From Erythrobacter sp. SDW2 (lineage in GTDB: Bacteria; Pseudomonadota; Alphaproteobacteria; Sphingomonadales; Sphingomonadaceae), in NCBI RefSeq assembly GCF_021431965.1, contig NZ_CP090370.1, positions 2,356,001 to 2,420,000 on the forward strand: DNA of 64,000 nt, written 5' to 3'. The notes under the pieces are model-generated. The model was not told where the DNA came from. It was given only the letters and a program-made list of their open reading frames with translations, and ran no database searches. A program made the translations under genes and the position numbers. Of the stretch, positions 43,169-51,488 are shown piece by piece; within the stretch, counting starts at the first letter, position 1, and each line of letters starts with the position of its first letter.

Positions 43169-46100
43169 TCAGAAAAGCTTGCGGAATTCGATCTCCACGA
43201 AGCGGCCGACCGGATCGATCAGCGCCGGCTGGTAGGCCAGCGGCACCGTACCGGTGTCGTCGGTCACGCGCTGGCGCGAATCGAAGATGTTGTCGACCCG
43301 CAGCGACAAGCGCGCGCCCTTGAAGAACCCTGGTTCATCGCCCACCAGCCATTTCTGCTGGTCGAGCGCCATGAACGCGCGCAGGTCGAAGGTGGCAAGA
43401 TCGCCGAAGCGAAGATCGCTGCTGCCCGGCAGGCCGCTGCCGTTCACGGTCGTTGCCGTGCGGTAGTTGCCCGACAGGCGAAACCCGATCCCGCCGAGGA
43501 ACATGCCGCCCTGCAATTCGAAAGCGTTGCGCGAGACGCCACCGCCCGAACCGGTGGCATCGCCATCAAGCAAGTCGAGGAAGGGCCCGCCCGGGGCGAT
43601 CAGCACCGAATTGGTCAGATTGATGGTGTGAAAGAGCGACAGGCTCCAGCGGCCTTGCCCATCGCCGCCAAATCCGCCGGGGCCGCCGCGCGGTGCGCCA
43701 CCGCGCGAAGCGCCAGAGGGCGCGCTTGCTGCGGCTGCCGGGGGAGGCGCCTCTCCCGACGGCCGTGGCGTTGCGGCCGCAACCTGGGCTTCGCCGCCCT
43801 CGCCATCGCCGTTCGAATCGCCCGGAGAACCACCGCCTGAACCCGCCGCGGCACCGCCAGGCAGCAAGTCGCTCGGTTTGATCGCGCAGACGCGCTCGCG
43901 GAATTCCTTCAGGCGGGCCGGATCGATTTGCCCGTTCGGGCCCTTGAGCTGTTCAAGCACTTCGGGCGGGACCAGCGACAGGTCCGGCGTCCCGCCCGGA
44001 TCGTCGCAATGCAGACCCTTCTGCATGTCGAGGAACACCTGCAAGTCCATCGGACCGACGCCACCCGGCGCCGGTGGAGTGCCGGGTGCACTTGCAGCGA
44101 CGTCGACACTGCACATCCGCTGGCGCGCCATGGCGATCTTGGCGGGATCGGGCTGGCCATCGGCGCCATTGAGCCGCTGTGCCATCTGCGGCGGCAATTG
44201 CGACAGGTCGGGCATCTGGCCTTCAGGCGTGGTGCAGAACTGCTGCTGGATTTGCTGGAAACGCTGCGGATCGAACCCGCCACCGCCCGGCCCGCGAGCT
44301 GGCGCGGGCGGACCGGCCGCACCATCTGCCGGTGGCTGGGGGGTCGGTGACGGAGCACCGCCGCCACCGCGTACCATGGCGCCGAAGGGACCACTTGCTG
44401 CGGCTTCCGGATTGGGCTTGCCGACGCGGCCGAACATGTTGAAGCCATAGCGGACGCGGCTGCTGCGGGTTTCGGCATAAGTCACCGGTCGCACATCGAT
44501 GGCTGTCAGGACCCCATTGCCATCACGGGTCACGCGCGACGAGAACGCAGCTTCGGTCGCCGCAGTCAGTTGCGGGAAACTCGACGAGACATCGCTGGAG
44601 CGGTTGGTGTAATATTCGACAACGAGATTGGTCCGGTCGAAGAACGGCAGGTCGAGATTGGCCGACAGCTTCCAGTCGCGCTGCGTTTCCGCCAGCAGCG
44701 CCGGATTGCCGCCACTGGTCTGGGTTACCAGCACGGTCGTGCCGGTGGCGAAATCGAAATAGGGCACGTTGAAGCTGTCGATGATCGGCGCGCCAAGCTG
44801 GGTCAGGCTGGGCGCCTCCTCGCGATTGACATAACTGGCCTGGAGCGTGAGCGGCTCCAGCGGCTTCCACGTCAGTCCCGCGTTCCAGTTCGACAGCGCT
44901 CCGAAGTCCGAGATATCCTCGATCCCGCCGCCCAGACTGAGGGTAATGTCGCCGATCGCCGCGCCAGAACCTTCGCGGCGACTGGTAACGGGTATGCCGA
45001 GCGCGACATTGCCACGCCAGCGCCTGCGGTCGAGCGAGAAGGCGGGCGTGGCGCTGCGCGTGTCGGAACTGTCGATGCCGTTGAGCCGGTAGCCGGTGCT
45101 GAGAGTCAGGCTGACGTCGCCGCCGGGCAGGCGGACGAGATCGCCCTTCAACGTGGCAAGGCTATCGACCGTGTAGGTCTTGTTGTCGGCGATATCGATG
45201 CCGGCTGCTGCTAAATCCGGCAAAGCTCCGTCGATGGCCAGCGTCCCCGCCGCAGCCGCCTGGACGAGCACGCTGGTGTCCCGCCGGCGGTCGATCCGCG
45301 TGCGCGAGATGCCGCGTGCAGCGTCGACCGTCAGTTGCAGGTCGAATGCGCCAAGCCCGGTCGAGAGCCCGCCACCGAACGAATAGGTGTCGCTCTTGGT
45401 CCGCCGCGCCAGCGGATCGGCATCGAGCGTTCGCAGCGCGGTCGCACCGCCGGGAGCCGTAAGGACAACAGTTTCGAGCCCCGACAGACTGCGGCTGATG
45501 CTGTGGACCCATTCGCCATTGATCGTGAGCTGCGTGCTCGAACCCGCCCCGCCCAGCGTCCTGGTGGTCGTACCGTTGGCCCTCAGGGTCTCGTTCCTGG
45601 CCACCAGCGTCCGGTATTGCGCGGGATCGGGATCGGTTGCGACGGTCGGCACGCTGCCGGGCGTCTGGATCACTCCGCGCTCGGCCTCGGTCAGCGGCGT
45701 GGTGTTGTTCCACTCGACACTGAGATTGGTGCGCTGCGGCCCGCTGATGGTCAGCAGCGAGGCGCCCACTTCCGTCGTGCCATAACCGCCGGCGGTGGGC
45801 TGGCCGTATTCCAGCTCCAGCTCCTCACTGCTGAAATTGTTCTTGAGGACGAAGTTGATAACCCGCTGATCCGGCTGTGCGCCGTATTTCAGGGCGACCT
45901 CTTCCGGCAGGACCTCGACCATCCGGATCGCTTCGGGCGGATAGCGGCGGATTTCGCGGAAATTGGTGATGCGCTGGCCGTTGACGAGGAACAGCGGGAA
46001 GCCGCCACGGCCGCGCCCGGCACCGATCTGCGGCGCGAGCTGAGACACCAGGTCCTCGATCGAGCGAGCGCCGTAGGATGCGACCTGCTGCTCGTCGAGC

Positions 46101-46297
46101 TTCACGATCGGGGCCGCATCGGTTTCGACCTGACCGGGAAGACGATCGGCGGATACAACGATCACCGGCGGCTCGGCCTGCGTCGGCTCGGGTGCCGGCT
46201 GCGGCTCGGCAGGCGGCCGGGCCTCCTGCGCCACTGCGGGGGCAGCAATGACCAAGGCAACGAGCGGAAGGAGGGCAAAACGACGCAAGCTCTTCAA
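43169..46297 (-). CDS. Large TonB-dependent receptor-like protein with Cys-repeat loop
   Basis: About 1042 residues if started at TTG 46297; the frame stays open to an ATG at 46414, but the added 39 residues do not resemble a leader. A signal peptide ([20 protein letters not shown]) is followed by a Pro/Glu-rich spacer and a plug domain with LPLV-type features ([36 protein letters not shown]). A barrel follows, ending in Phe. Residues about 637-880 are an extraordinary insert: Gly/Pro/Ala-rich segments surrounding two about 55-residue units, each with two Cys (about 676-729 and 748-803). The cargo is unknown. Start codon is uncertain. Confidence 0.85.
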   Translation of the reverse strand: MKSLRRFALLPLVALVIAAPAVAQEARPPAEPQPAPEPTQAEPPVIVVSADRLPGQVETDAAPIVKLDEQQVASYGARSIEDLVSQLAPQIGAGRGRGGFPLFLVNGQRITNFREIRRYPPEAIRMVEVLPEEVALKYGAQPDQRVINFVLKNNFSSEELELEYGQPTAGGYGTTEVGASLLTISGPQRTNLSVEWNNTTPLTEAERGVIQTPGSVPTVATDPDPAQYRTLVARNETLRANGTTTRTLGGAGSSTQLTINGEWVHSISRSLSGLETVVLTAPGGATALRTLDADPLARRTKSDTYSFGGGLSTGLGAFDLQLTVDAARGISRTRIDRRRDTSVLVQAAAAGTLAIDGALPDLAAAGIDIADNKTYTVDSLATLKGDLVRLPGGDVSLTLSTGYRLNGIDSSDTRSATPAFSLDRRRWRGNVALGIPVTSRREGSGAAIGDITLSLGGGIEDISDFGALSNWNAGLTWKPLEPLTLQASYVNREEAPSLTQLGAPIIDSFNVPYFDFATGTTVLVTQTSGGNPALLAETQRDWKLSANLDLPFFDRTNLVVEYYTNRSSDVSSSFPQLTAATEAAFSSRVTRDGNGVLTAIDVRPVTYAETRSSRVRYGFNMFGRVGKPNPEAAASGPFGAMVRGGGGAPSPTPQPPADGAAGPPAPARGPGGGGFDPQRFQQIQQQFCTTPEGQMPDLSQLPPQMAQRLNGADGQPDPAKIAMARQRMCSVDVAASAPGTPPAPGGVGPMDLQVFLDMQKGLHCDDPGGTPDLSLVPPEVLEQLKGPNGQIDPARLKEFRERVCAIKPSDLLPGGAAAGSGGGSPGDSNGDGEGGEAQVAAATPRPSGEAPPPAAAASAPSGASRGGAPRGGPGGFGGDGQGRWSLSLFHTINLTNSVLIAPGGPFLDLLDGDATGSGGGVSRNAFELQGGMFLGGIGFRLSGNYRTATTVNGSGLPGSSDLRFGDLATFDLRAFMALDQQKWLVGDEPGFFKGARLSLRVDNIFDSRQRVTDDTGTVPLAYQPALIDPVGRFVEIEFRKLF

Positions 46298-46503
46298 ACC
46301 TTTTGCAATGTTCCCCGCCCGCGGGCCGCCTTGGCGGAGATGTACAACACTGGCAACACAGACCTTGGTATCGGATTGTCGCACATCGTCAGGGATGGAC
46401 CGCTGGTCGAACAAGGCGCTGCACGCCTTGGGGTTCCCTTTTGCCTCGCACGCGGGTAAAGGGCGCGCCTCTCTGCAACACCACTTACGGAAATCCTGAC
46501 TTT

Positions 46504-46773
46504 ATGGCGAAAGAAGAACTCCTCGAAATGCGCGGCAAGGTGGTCGAACTGCTGCCTAACGCGATGTTCCGGGTCGAGCTCGAGAATGGCCATGAAGTGT
46601 TGGGCCATACCGCCGGCAAGATGCGCAAGAACCGCATCCGCGTGCTCGTGGGTGATGAAGTGCTGTGCGAGCTGACCCCGTACGACCTGACCAAGGCGCG
46701 CATCACCTACCGCTTCATGCCGGGCCGTGGCGGCCCCGGCCAGAACGCGGCGCAGGGCCCCGGCCCGCAGTAA
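46504..46773 (+). CDS. infA: Translation initiation factor IF-1
   Basis: An 89-residue IF-1, the OB-fold factor that occupies the ribosomal A site during initiation. The core [40 protein letters not shown] and [20 protein letters not shown] is canonical. The usual length is about 72 residues; here the core is followed by a Gly/Gln/Pro-rich extension after ITYRFMPG. The ATG at 46504 starts the canonical MAKEE. It is followed after 6 bases by maf. Confidence 0.97.
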   Translation: MAKEELLEMRGKVVELLPNAMFRVELENGHEVLGHTAGKMRKNRIRVLVGDEVLCELTPYDLTKARITYRFMPGRGGPGQNAAQGPGPQ

Positions 46774-46779
46774 TCGCCG

Positions 46780-47370
46780 GTGGCGACACCGAACCTCGTT
46801 CCGCAGCTCGTTCTGGCCAGCTCCAGCCCGCGTCGGCGCGACCTGCTCGCGCAGATCGGCGTGGTTCCCGCGCGCGTGCAATCGCCCGATATCGACGAGA
46901 CCCCGCACAAGCGCGAACAGCCGCGCCTCTATGCCGAGCGCATGGCGATCGAAAAGGCGCAGGCCATCCCCCGCGCCGAGGGCGAGATCGTGCTCGCAGG
47001 CGACACCACCGTGGCTGCGGGGCGGCGCATTCTGGGGCAGGCGCAGTCGCCGGAGGAAGTGACGCGATTCCTTGAACTGCTGTCGGGGCGGCGGCACCGG
47101 GTCATTTCGGCGATCGCGCTGGTCGATAATGCCGGCTCGCTACGCAGCCGCGTGGTGACCTCGCAGGTCCGCTTCAAGCGCCTCAGTCCGCTGGAAATCG
47201 CCGACTATGCCGCATGTGGCGAAGGCATTGGCAAGGCCGCCGGTTACGCCATCCAGGGGCAGGCGGCCGGGCTGATCGACTGGATACAGGGCAGCTATAC
47301 CGGCGTCGTCGGACTGCCACTGTTCGAAACGCGAGCCCTGCTCAAGGCGGCGGGGATGCAGATTGCCTGA
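46780..47370 (+). CDS. maf: Maf-family nucleotide pyrophosphatase
   Basis: A 196-residue Maf/HAM1-like nucleoside triphosphate pyrophosphatase, cleaving non-canonical or excess nucleotides such as dTTP/UTP or m7GTP. The signature LASSSPRRRDLLAQIG is near residue 11, with VLAGDTTVAAGRRILGQ near 70, and YAIQGQAAGLIDWIQGSYTG with GLPLFET at the end. The start is GTG at 46780, six bases after infA. It overlaps the RNase E/G-like gene by 8 bases. The nucleotide specificity cannot be given with certainty. Confidence 0.94.
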   Translation: MATPNLVPQLVLASSSPRRRDLLAQIGVVPARVQSPDIDETPHKREQPRLYAERMAIEKAQAIPRAEGEIVLAGDTTVAAGRRILGQAQSPEEVTRFLELLSGRRHRVISAIALVDNAGSLRSRVVTSQVRFKRLSPLEIADYAACGEGIGKAAGYAIQGQAAGLIDWIQGSYTGVVGLPLFETRALLKAAGMQIA

Positions 47371-48337
47371 GTGGCTGGTCGAGCGCGGGATCGGGGAGGC
47401 GCGCGCAGTCCTGCTGGAGCGCGGTGCCATCGTCGCCGCGAGGCTGCGCTGGAGCGGGCGGCTGGCGTATGGTGCCGTTGTAGAAGGGGTCGTCGCCGAC
47501 CGATTCCCCGGCACGACAAGCGGCATTCTCCGCTTTTCTGACGGCACAGAAGCCTTCACCCGTCGCCTGACCGCATCCGACAGCGTCGGTCGTCCGGTCC
47601 GGGTGGCCATCGAACGCGAGGCCATTGCCGAACGGGGTCGGCTCAAGCGGGCACAGGCAGTCGTAACGGCAGCGCCGCTCGCGCCCACCCCCTCGCTCGC
47701 CGACAGCCTGCGCGCAGAAGGCCACAGCGTCAGCGAAGTCCACCGCTTCCCCGCCGAAGCCGATTGGGAAGAACTTTTCGCCGAGGCCTGGGCCGGCGTG
47801 ACGGAATTCTCCGGTGGCAGTCTGCTGTTCGCCGATACCCCGGCGATGACGGTGATCGACGTCGATGGCGGCCCGCCCGAGGCGATCTTTCACAACGCCG
47901 TGCCTGCCCTCGCCATGGCGCTCCAGCGATTCGACATCGGCGGCAATATCGGGATCGATTTCCCCACGCTGGCCGACAAGGGCGATCGCCGTGCGGTGGA
48001 CCAACGCCTCAGCGAGGCGCTGGCCGACTGGCCGCACGAACGCACGGCCATGAACGGCTTCGGCTTCGTCCAGATCGTCGCCCGGCTGCGCCGTCCCTCG
48101 CTGCTGCGGCTGATCGGCCAGCACCGCGTCTCGGCAGCAGCGCGCATATTGCTGCGGCGAGCGGAGCTGGTCAGTGAGCCGGGCGCGCTCCTGCTGACAT
48201 TCCACCCAGCGATTCAGGCCCGGCTCAAACCCGAGTGGCTGGAGGAACTCGCCCGCCGCACGGGCCGCGAAGTGCGGATTGCGACCGATCCGGGGCTTGC
48301 CTTGAACGGTGCCTTCGCGCAGGCGGTGCCGCTATGA
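47363..48337 (+). CDS. Ribonuclease E/G-like protein, short form
   Basis: A 324-residue protein related to the catalytic core of RNase E/G. The two metal-binding Asp positions are recognisable in AMTVIDVDGGPPEAIF (near 170) and GGNIGIDFPTLADK (near 193), and the surrounding NAVPALAMALQRFDIGG matches the DNase-I-like subdomain. It is shorter than RNase G (about 490), with no zinc-link CxxC and a poorly conserved S1-like N-terminus. The start is TTG at 47363, overlapping maf by 8 bases. It overlaps yacG by 4 bases. Activity is likely but substrates are unknown. Confidence 0.83.
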   Translation: MPEWLVERGIGEARAVLLERGAIVAARLRWSGRLAYGAVVEGVVADRFPGTTSGILRFSDGTEAFTRRLTASDSVGRPVRVAIEREAIAERGRLKRAQAVVTAAPLAPTPSLADSLRAEGHSVSEVHRFPAEADWEELFAEAWAGVTEFSGGSLLFADTPAMTVIDVDGGPPEAIFHNAVPALAMALQRFDIGGNIGIDFPTLADKGDRRAVDQRLSEALADWPHERTAMNGFGFVQIVARLRRPSLLRLIGQHRVSAAARILLRRAELVSEPGALLLTFHPAIQARLKPEWLEELARRTGREVRIATDPGLALNGAFAQAVPL

Positions 48338-48495
48338 CCCGCAAATGCCCGATCTGCCGCAAGCCTCGCAGCGAGGAGCATAGCCCGTTCTGCTCGCAGC
48401 GTTGCAAGGACCGCGACCTCGCCCAATGGCTGGGCGATGGCTATGCCGTCCCCGGCCCTCCAGCGGCACCAGAGGATATTGTCCCGGAAGACTGA
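48334..48495 (+). CDS. yacG: DNA gyrase inhibitor / zinc-binding protein YacG
   Basis: A 53-residue zinc-ribbon protein. The four zinc ligands are C-x2-C in CPICRKP and C-x3-C in PFCSQRCKDRDLAQWL, in the same spacing as E. coli YacG, which binds GyrB and inhibits gyrase. WLGDGYAVPGP is also characteristic. The ATG overlaps the RNase E/G-like stop (ATGA). It is the last gene of the infA-maf-RNase-yacG unit, with tRNA-Phe 88 bases downstream. Confidence 0.94.
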   Translation: MTRKCPICRKPRSEEHSPFCSQRCKDRDLAQWLGDGYAVPGPPAAPEDIVPED

Positions 48496-48583
48496 TTCCC
48501 CCCTTGCCAAGCGCCGCCCCCTTCGCCATAGGCGCGCACTCATTCGCTCGCCGGGCCGTTTCGGCCTTGCTCGCAGAGGGAAT

Positions 48584-48659
48584 GCCTCGGTAGCTCAGTT
48601 GGTAGAGCATGCGACTGAAAATCGCAGTGTCGGTGGTTCGAATCCGCCCCGAGGCACCA
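48584..48659 (+). tRNA. tRNA-Phe (anticodon GAA)
   Basis: A 76-base tRNA with acceptor GCCTCGG pairing CCGAGGC, D-arm GCTCAGTTGGTAGAGC, anticodon stem TGCGA/TCGCA around CTGAAAA (anticodon GAA), variable GTGTC and T-arm GGTGG/CCGCC with TTCGAAT. The 3' end ACCA is encoded, giving discriminator A plus CCA. All stems are perfect. No duplicate 3' end was noticed nearby that would mark an integrated element. Confidence 0.98.
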
Positions 48660-48667
48660 CTCTTTTC

Positions 48668-49606
48668 CTAGTCCTGTTCGAGATGCCCGATCAGCTGCGC
48701 GCCGACATCGGATAGCTGCGCCAGGTCCGCCGGACGCGTCAGCCGCCATACCGGCACACTCGCCGCGATACGCGCGGCATGGACCGCCTGCTCGGCCAGC
48801 CGGCCCATCGCTTCGAGGAACAGCGGGCGATAAATCGTCTCGCGCAGCACCGACGTCGCCGCTTCCGCGCCGGTGAGGCGCTCGATCCTGAACGAATCGC
48901 CGAAATCCAGCGCATAGATGCCGACCAGCGGCACCGGCAATTCGACCGGCACACTGGTGCTGCTTTCAAGGTGGAACTTGTCGGCGCGGAAATAGTCCTG
49001 CACCCGCTCGCGGTCTGACAGCCCCAACCTGTCGATCGCCTCGTCCCACAGCTTGTGGCGCGTGCTCGAGGGCCATAGCCGCGTCGGCTTGTCCGCCCGC
49101 CCCGGCTCGACGCGGCTGAGGTCATCACTGACCAGCGGCAGGCCTTGCTGCGCCAGCGCGGCCGCCATGGTCGACTTGCCAGCACCTTGCGGCCCGCAGA
49201 ACAGCACCGCGCCCTTCGGTCCCAGCACCGCGCTGCCGTGCAGCATGGCCCAGCCGCGCTGATAGCCGAGCGTGCCCCATGCGCTGCCGAGTGTGAACAG
49301 CCGAACCTCGATCGAGGCCGGATCGCCAAAGGGCTCGATCTCGATCAGCCGACCACCGCTGATGCGCCATGTCCCGACGTCGGGCACGGAAAAGCGCAGC
49401 GCTTCGCCCTCCATCACCGGCGTGTGGTTGGGCGGTGCAGCCTTGCCCAGCGTAGGGGCGAAGCGGATGGTGACGTCAGCTTCGCCGCCGTCAGCAGCCA
49501 CGAAAGCATGCCATTCGGGCAATTCGAGCGCGGATTCGACCAGCAGGCCGGAATGGCGATAACGGAAAGGCCCCATGGCCCCGGCGATTACCATCCCAGC
49601 GGACAA
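48668..49606 (-). CDS. HPr-kinase-like (HprK C-terminal domain) ATP-binding protein
   Basis: A 312-residue protein. The Walker A loop GPQGAGKSTMAAAL lies near residue 140, preceded by MLHGSAVLGPKGAVLFC, and is followed by LVSDDLSRVE, which is where HprK-family kinases place the catalytic Asp. LESSTSVPVELPVPLVGIY and the helical C-terminus complete the pattern seen in Ser kinases from peptide-modification clusters. There is no full HprK N-terminal domain or phosphotransferase genes in the window. It ends 8 bases after the tRNA-Phe 3' end on the opposite strand. Substrate unknown. Confidence 0.8.
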   Translation of the reverse strand: MSAGMVIAGAMGPFRYRHSGLLVESALELPEWHAFVAADGGEADVTIRFAPTLGKAAPPNHTPVMEGEALRFSVPDVGTWRISGGRLIEIEPFGDPASIEVRLFTLGSAWGTLGYQRGWAMLHGSAVLGPKGAVLFCGPQGAGKSTMAAALAQQGLPLVSDDLSRVEPGRADKPTRLWPSSTRHKLWDEAIDRLGLSDRERVQDYFRADKFHLESSTSVPVELPVPLVGIYALDFGDSFRIERLTGAEAATSVLRETIYRPLFLEAMGRLAEQAVHAARIAASVPVWRLTRPADLAQLSDVGAQLIGHLEQD

Positions 49607-49713
49607 TTGCTATCCCCGGCGTTCCCCTGTAAGCAGAGCAGGCAGCCCCGGCGCGGCGAAGCTTCACGCTTTGCAGGCCGGGGCCAAGTGTTTCAGCCTG
49701 AGGAATTCCCGCC

Positions 49714-50520
49714 ATGTCGCGTCGCCGCCAGATCTACGAAGGCAAGGCCAAAATCCTTTATGAAGGTCCGGAGCCGGGCACCATCATCCAGTATTTCAAG
49801 GACGATGCCACCGCCTTCAATGCCGAGAAGAAGGGCACCATCAGCGGCAAGGGCGTGATCAACAACCGCATCAGCGAGCATGTCTTCACGCGGCTGTCGC
49901 ATATCGGCATCCCGACCCACTTCATCCGCCGCCTCAACATGCGCGAGCAGCTGGTGCGGCAGGTCGAGATCATCCCGATCGAAGTGGTGGTGCGCAATGT
50001 CGCCGCCGGTTCGATCAGCAAGCGGCTGGGCATCCCCGAGGGCGAGCCGCTGCCGCACACGCTGATCGAATATTACTACAAGGACGATGCGCTGGGCGAT
50101 CCGCTGATCGCCGAGGAACACATCGCCTGCTTCAACTGGGCGGGCCCCGAAGAGATGCAGGACATCGCCAGCATGGCGATCCGCATCAACGACTTCATGG
50201 CCGGGATGTTCGCCGCCATCGACATCCGCCTGATCGATTTCAAGCTGGAATTCGGCCGCATCTGGGACGGCGACTACAGCCGCGTGATCCTGGCCGACGA
50301 GATCAGCCCCGACGGCTGCCGCCTGTGGGACATGGCCACTGGCGAGAAGCTCGACAAGGACCGCTTCCGCCGCGACCTCGGCGGCGAGAGCGAAGCCTAT
50401 CAGGAAGTCGCCCGCCGCCTCGGATTGCTGCAGGAAGACGACGGCAACAGCCCCGGCGAAGTGTTCGACATGAGCGTCCACCGCAGCCGCCTGCGAGGCG
50501 CGCCCAAGCCCAAGAAGTAA
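49714..50520 (+). CDS. purC: Phosphoribosylaminoimidazolesuccinocarboxamide synthase
   Basis: A 268-residue SAICAR synthetase, step eight of purine synthesis, joining CAIR with aspartate using ATP. The ATP-binding start [43 protein letters not shown] and [14 protein letters not shown] are canonical, as is [14 protein letters not shown]. The upstream spacer of about 107 bases holds the promoter. purS and purQ, commonly adjacent to purC in alphaproteobacteria, are 6.4 kb downstream here, separated by a lipid kinase, an M16 protease and a receptor. Confidence 0.97.
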   Translation: MSRRRQIYEGKAKILYEGPEPGTIIQYFKDDATAFNAEKKGTISGKGVINNRISEHVFTRLSHIGIPTHFIRRLNMREQLVRQVEIIPIEVVVRNVAAGSISKRLGIPEGEPLPHTLIEYYYKDDALGDPLIAEEHIACFNWAGPEEMQDIASMAIRINDFMAGMFAAIDIRLIDFKLEFGRIWDGDYSRVILADEISPDGCRLWDMATGEKLDKDRFRRDLGGESEAYQEVARRLGLLQEDDGNSPGEVFDMSVHRSRLRGAPKPKK

Positions 50521-50530
50521 CTCCTGCGCC

Positions 50531-51412
50531 TCAGGCGAGATAAGTCAGCACCGTCCCGCTTGGCGCGATGGCGTAGGCGCATTCCGGCATGTGGTCGCCG
50601 TCAACTTGCACCGGGCTGACACAGCGGTCGAAGGTCACGCGGCGAGCGCTGCGGATCGTGGCGAAGCCGAAGCGGTCGACCGGCAAGCGCAGCATGGCAG
50701 CGATCACGAAGGCGAGCATCCCGGCGCGGCTGGCGCGCTGCAGGGTGATGATCTCGATGGCGTCGGTCGCCAGCCCCGCACGCGGGCTGAGCTGGAACGG
50801 TCCGGCATAGAGCGCGGCGTGGGAAGCGATCACGGCTTCGACTTCGTCCTCGAACGTCGAACCGTCGGCCATTTCGCCCTTCACCGTCATCGGGCTGCGC
50901 GGCCATTCGCGCAGCAGGCTCAGCATCGCCACGGCATAGGCGAGCCGTCCGATGCGTTTCTTGAGTGGCCCTGAAACCCGCGCCACCGCGGCGCTGTCGG
51001 GTCCGATGCTGAGGCAGGAAACAATCGGCATTTCGCCCAGCATGAACAGCGGTGAGCGCACCCAGCGCTCGGGGCCTCTTTTCCACGCCGCCGCGACTTG
51101 CGCGGCGAAAGTCTGAGGCTTGCCGGGATAGCCCAGCTCGCGCGCGACAAGGTTTATCGTGCCTGACCGTGCGATGCAGATCGGCACCCTTCCGGCATCC
51201 GCACCCATAGCGCGCACGACATCACGCAAGGTCCCATCGCCGCCATGGACGCAAACGATATCGGCCCTGCCGGAAAGCTCCACGCCATCGATCCGGGTCG
51301 GCACCATGGACACGTCGAATCCCTCGCCTTCCAGCGCGCGGACCAATTGCGCCAGCGTAGCTTCGCGGAAGCTGCCTGCGGCAGGATTATAGACGAGGTC
51401 GATCACGGCCAT
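50531..51412 (-). CDS. Diacylglycerol-kinase-family lipid kinase
   Basis: A 293-residue DagK/YegS-like kinase. VYNPAAGSF is the N-terminal motif, CVHGGDGTLRDVV holds the GGDGT nucleotide-binding loop near residue 58, and ARSGTINLVAREL follows. The C-terminal domain has a beta-rich lipid-binding fold with VQVDGDHMPECAYAIAPSG at the end. It probably phosphorylates a lipid at the inner membrane. It is convergent with purC, 10 bases apart, and divergent from the M16 peptidase gene by 76 bases. Confidence 0.92.
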   Translation of the reverse strand: MAVIDLVYNPAAGSFREATLAQLVRALEGEGFDVSMVPTRIDGVELSGRADIVCVHGGDGTLRDVVRAMGADAGRVPICIARSGTINLVARELGYPGKPQTFAAQVAAAWKRGPERWVRSPLFMLGEMPIVSCLSIGPDSAAVARVSGPLKKRIGRLAYAVAMLSLLREWPRSPMTVKGEMADGSTFEDEVEAVIASHAALYAGPFQLSPRAGLATDAIEIITLQRASRAGMLAFVIAAMLRLPVDRFGFATIRSARRVTFDRCVSPVQVDGDHMPECAYAIAPSGTVLTYLA

Positions 51413-51488
51413 GATCGCACTCTAATCCCACAATCCTTGCCAAACCATACGCTTGCGGTTGCCATGCCCCACCAAACTTGCCACGTTG

